From contig CAYTVB010000037.1 in the NCBI GenBank assembly GCA_964441735.1, positions 1-19,883 of the forward strand: a stretch of 19,883 bases of DNA. Reading direction: 5' to 3'. Of this stretch, positions 15,611 through 19,883 are shown piece after piece. This DNA comes from JASMTM01 sp964441735 (GTDB lineage: Bacteria; Thermotogota; Thermotogae; Petrotogales; Kosmotogaceae). The number at the start of each line of letters is the position of its first letter. The stretch's first letter is position 1. The position numbers and the translations under genes were made by a program. The notes beneath the pieces are model-generated. The model made no database searches. It saw nothing but the letters and a program-made list of their open reading frames with translations, and was not told the DNA's origin.

Positions 15611-15614
15611 CCCG
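15597..15614 (+). other. Hairpin over the ROK stop codon
   Basis: CGGGCT and AGCCCG form a perfect 6-bp stem with a 6-nt loop. The ROK stop codon TAG (15608-15610) lies at the loop and right arm. It precedes the binding-protein ribosome binding site and has no U-tract. It may protect or set off the downstream mRNA segment. Confidence 0.4.
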
Positions 15615-15634
15615 AATTTGAAAGGAGGGATATT

Positions 15635-16891
15635 GTGAAACGTCTGTTTGTATTTTTCTTAGTGACATGCTTTTTAGTAACTGGATCATTGGCATTAGCA
15701 GCTTCTGAAGATGAGCTTATAGTTTATCACTGGTGGACAGCTGGAGGCGAAAAAGAAGCCATAGATGCCCTATTTGAAGCATTTCTAGAAGAACATCCAA
15801 ATGTAGAAATCGTAGAGAATCCCGTAGCTGGGGGCGGCGGGGGAATAATGAGAGCCCAAATCAAAACAATGATTATGGCTGGTAACCCACCTGATACTTT
15901 CCAGATCACATATGGTCATGGAATGTTAAATTCTTTTTCCAGCGTTCTTCAACCAATTGATCATCTTATTAAGGGATACAACATTCCAGAAGATGTATAT
16001 GAATGGGGCCGTGTTGATGGAAAAATGTATGGTGTTCCACTTAACCTAATGCAAAATAATTGTCTCTGGTACAATGTCGATCTGGTTGAAGAATTGGGAA
16101 TTGAAATGCCCATCGAATCAATTTATGACTTTCTTGTTGTTTGTTCAGAAATAAAAGAAGCTGGCTATGTACCTCTTGCAGTTGGTGCTGGAATGGGCCA
16201 AAAATTCTGGCTGGGAACTCTCTTTGAGGCTGTTAATAGCTCATTACCTGGAGGAGGAGCTGAGTTCCTAAATGAATTCTATGCAGGTAATGTAGTACCT
16301 TCAGAATCAGAAGTGTTTAAGAATTCATTACAGGTTCTCAGAACTCTTGTGGTTAACGATTTCGTAAACGATGACTTTTCTGCACTGACCTGGGATCAGG
16401 CAGGAGATTTGATGGCCACAAAAAAGGCAGTATTCTATGTAATGGGTGATTGGGCAAAAGGTCACTTCACTGCTATGGAAATGGAACCCAGAGTTGATTT
16501 TGGATATCAGCCATTTCCCGGGACAAAAGACACTTTTATTGGACATGCAGATTGTTTTGTTCTTCCAGTGGGTGTTGATAAACAACTGGCAAAAGATTGG
16601 ATAAAATTCCTGACTACAATTAAGGCAGCAAACACATTCTGCCCAATTAAAGGAGCTGCACCATTTATTCTGGATGCTCCACTCGATGTTTATGATTCAA
16701 TAACTAAGGAAATACTGGGATATTTTAGAGATGGTGATGTTTCAAAAGTGCTGTCACAATTTGGTGCGCCGCCGGAATCATATCTTGATGTATTTGGTAC
16801 AGCATTCAGCCAATTTTTCAATAATCCGGTTATTAACGAAAGTTCATTAGCTGAATTTGATTACGCGTATGAAGAGGTTTTTTGGTACTAA
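15635..16891 (+). CDS. ABC transporter solute-binding protein, carbohydrate (CUT1 type)
   Basis: Extracytoplasmic sugar-binding protein, 418 residues (SBP_bac_1). Signal peptide MKRLFVFFLV to ALA with probable cleavage after A22; no proper lipobox, so it is probably soluble in a periplasm-like space. The mature N-terminus LIVYHWWTAGGE and the glycine-rich VAGGGGG region resemble glucose/mannose-type binding proteins such as those of Thermus and Thermotoga. NPPDTFQ and YNVDLVEELG are usual family blocks. GTG start with AAGGAGGG upstream. Two permease genes follow after a hairpin. The ligand is not certain; a mono- or disaccharide is expected. Confidence 0.9.
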   Translation: MKRLFVFFLVTCFLVTGSLALAASEDELIVYHWWTAGGEKEAIDALFEAFLEEHPNVEIVENPVAGGGGGIMRAQIKTMIMAGNPPDTFQITYGHGMLNSFSSVLQPIDHLIKGYNIPEDVYEWGRVDGKMYGVPLNLMQNNCLWYNVDLVEELGIEMPIESIYDFLVVCSEIKEAGYVPLAVGAGMGQKFWLGTLFEAVNSSLPGGGAEFLNEFYAGNVVPSESEVFKNSLQVLRTLVVNDFVNDDFSALTWDQAGDLMATKKAVFYVMGDWAKGHFTAMEMEPRVDFGYQPFPGTKDTFIGHADCFVLPVGVDKQLAKDWIKFLTTIKAANTFCPIKGAAPFILDAPLDVYDSITKEILGYFRDGDVSKVLSQFGAPPESYLDVFGTAFSQFFNNPVINESSLAEFDYAYEEVFWY

Positions 16892-16898
16892 AAATTGC

Positions 16899-16922
16899 CG
16901 GCAGGTGTGAGTGCACCTGCCG
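16899..16922 (+). terminator. Intra-operon hairpin / partial terminator after the binding-protein gene
   Basis: CGGCAGGTG and CACCTGCCG form a perfect 9-bp GC-rich stem with a 6-nt loop, 8 nt after the stop codon. It is followed by ACGGTTTTCTC, a weak U-tract. Such hairpins commonly let the binding protein be made in excess over the permeases by stabilising upstream mRNA or causing partial termination; here this is inferred from position and structure. Confidence 0.75.
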
Positions 16923-16964
16923 ACGGTTTTCTCAAAGTTTGCCTTGTCTAAGGAGTGTATTGTT

Positions 16965-17837
16965 TTGAGTAGAAAGATGCAGATACTACTTTTTATTTTA
17001 CCAGCAATTGTATTGGTTGGTCTATTCGTATATGGTTTTACTGCATATACAATTCAAGTTTCTTTGACAAGCTGGAGAGATATAGGATTTGGAGGAACAT
17101 TTGTTGGTCTAAAAAATTATATAAGACTCTTCACAACTGATAGAGTATTCAAAATTTCCATGATAAACACATTAAAGCTGACGGCTATATTTATAGGTGT
17201 AACTATACCTCTTGGTTTATTGTTGGCTGTTTTACTTGATCTGAAAATAAAGGGAAAAAGTATCTATAGATTGATTTTTCTTTTACCCTTATCTTTTTCC
17301 TTTGTGGCTTCGGCTTCCATGTGGACGTGGATGTTTTCTCCTAATATAGGTTCAATTAACGCATTCCTGAGAGTATTAGGTATGGAGGCACTTACTCAAC
17401 CATGGATAACATCTGAAAAGCAAGCAATAGTCTGTATAGCTATAGCCTATATTTGGCAATTTTCCGGCTTTTCAACTCTCGTTTATTACGCAGGTATTAG
17501 TGGAGTACCTCCAGAAATATCTGAAGCTGCAAAAATAGATGGTGCAACAACTTTTCAAAGGTATACAAAGGTAATTATTCCAATGCAGAGACCTGCGACG
17601 CTTACTGTTCTGATGATACTGCTAATGTATTCTTTGAGGGTGTTTGATCTTGTCTGGTTGATGACCGGTGGAGGACCAGGCACATCATCAGAAATACTCT
17701 CAACATTTATGTACCGTACAGCATTCAGCCGAAATAGATTTGGTTATGGAGCTTCAATAGGAACAATAATGTTTGTACTATCAATGATAATAGTCATTCC
17801 ATTCTTCTTAAGGCTTAGGAGAAGCGAATATGAATAA
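16965..17837 (+). CDS. Carbohydrate ABC transporter permease, MalF-like
   Basis: 290-residue, six-helix inner-membrane permease. The EAA loop that docks the ATPase is seen at 187-206: EAAKIDGATTFQRYTKVIIP. Start set at TTG 16965, 9 nt after AGGAG (16951-16955). A frame-open GTG at 16911 lies inside the hairpin and has no ribosome binding site. The 3' end overlaps the next permease gene by 8 nt, which implies coupled translation and 1:1 assembly. Confidence 0.9.
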   Translation: MSRKMQILLFILPAIVLVGLFVYGFTAYTIQVSLTSWRDIGFGGTFVGLKNYIRLFTTDRVFKISMINTLKLTAIFIGVTIPLGLLLAVLLDLKIKGKSIYRLIFLLPLSFSFVASASMWTWMFSPNIGSINAFLRVLGMEALTQPWITSEKQAIVCIAIAYIWQFSGFSTLVYYAGISGVPPEISEAAKIDGATTFQRYTKVIIPMQRPATLTVLMILLMYSLRVFDLVWLMTGGGPGTSSEILSTFMYRTAFSRNRFGYGASIGTIMFVLSMIIVIPFFLRLRRSEYE

Positions 17838-18681
17838 TCAGAAAAAAATTTCAAGAAAAAATTCATGGAAAACAACAAAAAAGGTATTGCTGTATTTACT
17901 CTTAACTTTGGCTGCATTCTTTTATTTGTTTCCTATCTACACAGCTGTAAATACTTCATTGAAAAGCAATCAGGAACTTGCTTATGGTCCTGTGAATATT
18001 GTTAAAAATCCAGAATTCAGTAATTATAAAGAAGCGTTTTTGAAAATTGATAGGCCCATGTTTAATAGTTTTGTTATAACTCTTTTTGCTACTTTAATTT
18101 CGTCATGTCTCGGGGCCTGGTGCGGTTTTGGTTTTTCAAAACTTAAGTTTAAAGGAAGCTCGTTAATATTTTTAATTATAGTATTGGGATTCTATATTGC
18201 TCCCCAATCTATTCTTATACCTTTGCTGAGATTCATTGGTTCTTTGGGCTTATATAACACATATTGGGGTTTGATAATCACACACACAGCTTATGGAATG
18301 CCAATAACGACGTTACTCTTTAGAAATTATTTTGAGACATTACCGAATGAAATGATAGAGAGTGCAAGAATAGATGGATGCAATTATTTTGGGACTTTTT
18401 TCAGAATAGCTTTACCCTTGGCATTACCTGGATTTGCAGTTGTAGCAATTTTTCAGTTTACCAATATCTGGAATGAATTTCTATATGGTTTATTGCTTAC
18501 TCAGGGGATAAAATCGCAACCTTTAACTGTTGCTATTGCAAATCTAAAGGGTACTACTGTTGCATCGTGGAATATTCAAATGGCAGGAGTAATTGTTTCT
18601 GTATTACCGGTGCTTCTTGCTTATATGTTTTTCCTTAGATTAATTGTTAAAGGACTACTAATGGGTTCAGTAAAAGGCTGA
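17830..18681 (+). CDS. Carbohydrate ABC transporter permease, MalG-like
   Basis: 283-residue six-helix permease pairing with the preceding one. EAA-type loop at 177-196: IESARIDGCNYFGTFFRIAL, with IDG and the following Leu-Pro conserved. ATG inside the 3' end of the upstream gene. Ends ...VKG with TGA directly followed by TAA. No ATP-binding subunit is encoded in the operon, so an MsmK/UgpC-type ATPase elsewhere must energise it. Confidence 0.92.
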   Translation: MNNQKKISRKNSWKTTKKVLLYLLLTLAAFFYLFPIYTAVNTSLKSNQELAYGPVNIVKNPEFSNYKEAFLKIDRPMFNSFVITLFATLISSCLGAWCGFGFSKLKFKGSSLIFLIIVLGFYIAPQSILIPLLRFIGSLGLYNTYWGLIITHTAYGMPITTLLFRNYFETLPNEMIESARIDGCNYFGTFFRIALPLALPGFAVVAIFQFTNIWNEFLYGLLLTQGIKSQPLTVAIANLKGTTVASWNIQMAGVIVSVLPVLLAYMFFLRLIVKGLLMGSVKG

Positions 18682-18714
18682 TAATTCATTATTTTTATAA
18701 ACGGAGGTGGATTT

Positions 18715-19458
18715 ATGAGCAAAAAAGTCTTATTACTTGGAGAAACCTGGACAGTAACCAAATTTCACACCAAGGGTTTTGATGTCGTTCCTCTTGGGGG
18801 ATTTGAAGATTTTTCTGTGTATTTTAAAGAGTCAATGAAGGATTATGAAGACATCGAGATTACGCATCTACCAAATCATCTAGTATTGAGTGAATTCCCA
18901 AAAAGCATTGATGAGTTATCCAGTTATGATGTAGTAATAATAAGTGATTGTGGAAGGAATACTTTAACTATGTACCCTGATATGTTCACTATGCCAATGG
19001 GACCTAACAAGGTCGAAATGATAGCTGAGTATGTCAGAAAAGGTGGCGCACTAATAATGATTGGTGGATGGGTAGATTTCCAGGGTTTTCAGGGGAAAGG
19101 CAACTACCATGGCAGTGCAATAGAAGAGGTCCTGCCTGTAAACATAATGGATAGAGATGATAGAGTAGAAAAAACTGAAGGAGCAGAAGTCAAAGTATTA
19201 AAATCTGACCATCCAATTTTAGAGGGGATAAATAACAAATGGCCCAGATTTTTGGGCTATCAGAAGGTAGATCCAAAAGAAAACTCAGAAGTACTCGCTA
19301 CCATATCCGGTGACCCATTCATAATTATCGGAAATAGTGACAAAGGAAAGTCAATGGCTTTCATGTCAGACTTAGCACCTCATTGGGGTATAGACTTTGT
19401 AAAGTGGGAATACTATGGGAAATTCTGGTATCAGGCTATCAAATGGCTAACGGAGTAA
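18715..19458 (+). CDS. PF07090 glutamine-amidotransferase-like (ThuA-like) protein
   Basis: 247-residue cytoplasmic protein with a class I glutamine amidotransferase-like fold of the DUF1355/PF07090 type. Conserved blocks: GETW at 9-12, VVIISDCGRNT around 73-83 (C79), GGALIMIGGWVDFQGFQGKG at 110-129 and YHGSAIEEVLPV at 131-142. No classical GATase nucleophile elbow (GxCxG) is seen, so amide transfer is unlikely. ThuA-like relatives often sit in sugar-transport operons and are suspected of acting on the imported or derivatised sugar. ATG start with GGAGGTGG upstream, 33 nt after the permease; last gene before a strong terminator. Confidence 0.8.
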   Translation: MSKKVLLLGETWTVTKFHTKGFDVVPLGGFEDFSVYFKESMKDYEDIEITHLPNHLVLSEFPKSIDELSSYDVVIISDCGRNTLTMYPDMFTMPMGPNKVEMIAEYVRKGGALIMIGGWVDFQGFQGKGNYHGSAIEEVLPVNIMDRDDRVEKTEGAEVKVLKSDHPILEGINNKWPRFLGYQKVDPKENSEVLATISGDPFIIIGNSDKGKSMAFMSDLAPHWGIDFVKWEYYGKFWYQAIKWLTE

Positions 19459-19464
19459 ATTAAC

Positions 19465-19498
19465 AAAAAAGGGGAACATATAAATGTCCCCCTTTTTT
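19465..19498 (+). terminator. Intrinsic terminator of the sugar operon
   Basis: AAAAAAGGGG plus ACAT pairs with ATGT plus CCCCTTTTTT: 14 pairs with one mismatch and loop ATAA, ending in a six-T tract, just after the PF07090 stop codon. The A-tract makes it symmetric, so it could also stop the opposing minus-strand gene. Confidence 0.93.
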
Positions 19499-19508
19499 AT
19501 TTATAATA

Positions 19509-19883
19509 CTAAAACACGAATGGTATAAGACGTCACGTTCGCCTGGAATAATCTAAATATTCATTGCCAAAGATAGCTCTTAAATATTTTTCTTCGACTA
19601 GTAATCTGTACAAAACACCAATAGTTGGCAAAATAAAGGCCATTAAAGAGCTTAAAGTGTAATTAAAAGCAATAGTCAGTCCCATGAAACCTACAATTTC
19701 GGCTGTATAAGCAGGATGCCTTATGACATGGAACAATTTTGTTATTTGAAGCTTTTGATCTGGCAAAGCGCCAATATCTATATTAAAAGCTTGACCAAGT
19801 TGTTTTACTATTGTTTTTCGCAATAAATAAATGGTTCTTCCTCAAATTGTATGAACTAACTCATGATCAACTTCAGTCTCAAT
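19509..19883 (-). pseudogene. Partial isoprenylcysteine/phospholipid methyltransferase-like gene with in-frame TGAs
   Basis: C-terminal part of an ICMT/PEMT-family membrane methyltransferase that uses S-adenosylmethionine. FHVIRHPAYTAEIVGFMG is the family signature, followed by two membrane segments and EEKYLRAIFGNEYLDYSRRT. TGA at 19533-19535 ends the frame there, but the same frame goes on RLIPFVF then TAG (19509-19511), which is exactly how this family usually ends. Another in-frame TGA lies at 19842-19844; beyond it the frame stays open to the window edge (IETEVDHELVHTI). A TTG at 19821-19823 could start a 96-residue product, but this lacks the N-terminal helices. Either a decayed gene or a TGA-readthrough case; the rest lies outside the window. 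Confidence 0.65.

Noticed and set aside
15667..15672. C12 in LVTC of the sugar-binding protein as a lipobox cysteine.
   Set aside because: Only eleven residues precede it, Thr at -1 is unsuitable, and a good ALA signal-peptidase I site follows at residues 20-22.
16911..16964. Upstream extension of the first permease from GTG 16911.
   Set aside because: This start lies inside the hairpin, without a ribosome binding site; AGGAG at 16951-16955 points to TTG 16965.
114..19518. A 14-base exact match AATACTAAAACACG at 114-127 and 19505-19518, near both window ends.
   Set aside because: The right copy overlaps the end of the methyltransferase frame and the flanks diverge at once. One short AT-rich match does not support an element boundary or attachment site.
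1..19883. CRISPR arrays, tRNA or rRNA genes, prophage or toxin-antitoxin systems.
   Set aside because: No regularly spaced repeats, cloverleaf sequences or matching protein families were seen on either strand.

Overview
This is an AT-rich bacterial window with dense, short-spaced genes. GTG and TTG starts are frequent, and most genes have strong GGAGG-type ribosome binding sites. The sugar-binding protein has a cleavable Sec signal without a lipobox, which argues against a typical Gram-positive. A Thermotogota-like bacterium (Kosmotoga/Mesotoga type) fits best, but this is inferred from style and gene content; no marker gene is present to prove it.

Layout. 1-371: no gene, but GC-richer repeated intergenic sequence. 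372-776 (-): membrane-anchored FMN-binding-domain protein. 984-5236 (+): medium-chain Zn dehydrogenase and FGGY sugar/polyol kinase (probably one carbohydrate oxidation/phosphorylation unit), then an alpha/beta hydrolase and a CPBP membrane protease interrupted by an in-frame TGA. 5781-6995 (+): MFS carrier of the oxalate/formate antiporter family. 7034-7750 (-): REP-associated tyrosine transposase (RAYT), with three copies of a GGTCTGTCCC repeat around it and elsewhere. 7986-8948 (+): DUF523-DUF1722 fusion (RudS-like tRNA 4-thiouridine desulfidase). 9018-10121 (-): CapA-type metallophosphatase.

10256-12983 (+): a complete-looking arsenic operon, acr3-arsR-arsF-arsG, behind a near-perfect 28-bp palindrome that should be the ArsR operator. 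ArsF (secreted-side CxxC thioredoxin-like protein) and ArsG (CcdA-like membrane protein with paired cysteines) suggest handling of organoarsenicals or a thiol relay across the membrane, beside plain arsenite export by Acr3. 13227-14174 (-): exported PHB-depolymerase/feruloyl-esterase-like hydrolase.

14486-19458 (+): carbohydrate ABC uptake operon: ROK regulator, solute-binding protein, two permeases and a PF07090 (ThuA-like) protein, closed by a strong intrinsic terminator at 19465-19498. It has no ATPase, so a shared ATPase encoded elsewhere is expected. A perfect 9-bp-stem hairpin lies between the binding-protein and permease genes. 19509-19883 (-): partial isoprenylcysteine-methyltransferase-like gene running to the window edge, interrupted by TGA codons.

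The most unusual signals are: in-frame TGA codons in two otherwise well-preserved membrane-enzyme genes, with each TGA 'stop' in the window backed by a nearby TAA or TAG; RAYT-associated repeats that form the leaders of two unrelated genes; and the ArsF/ArsG pair without an obvious ArsE.
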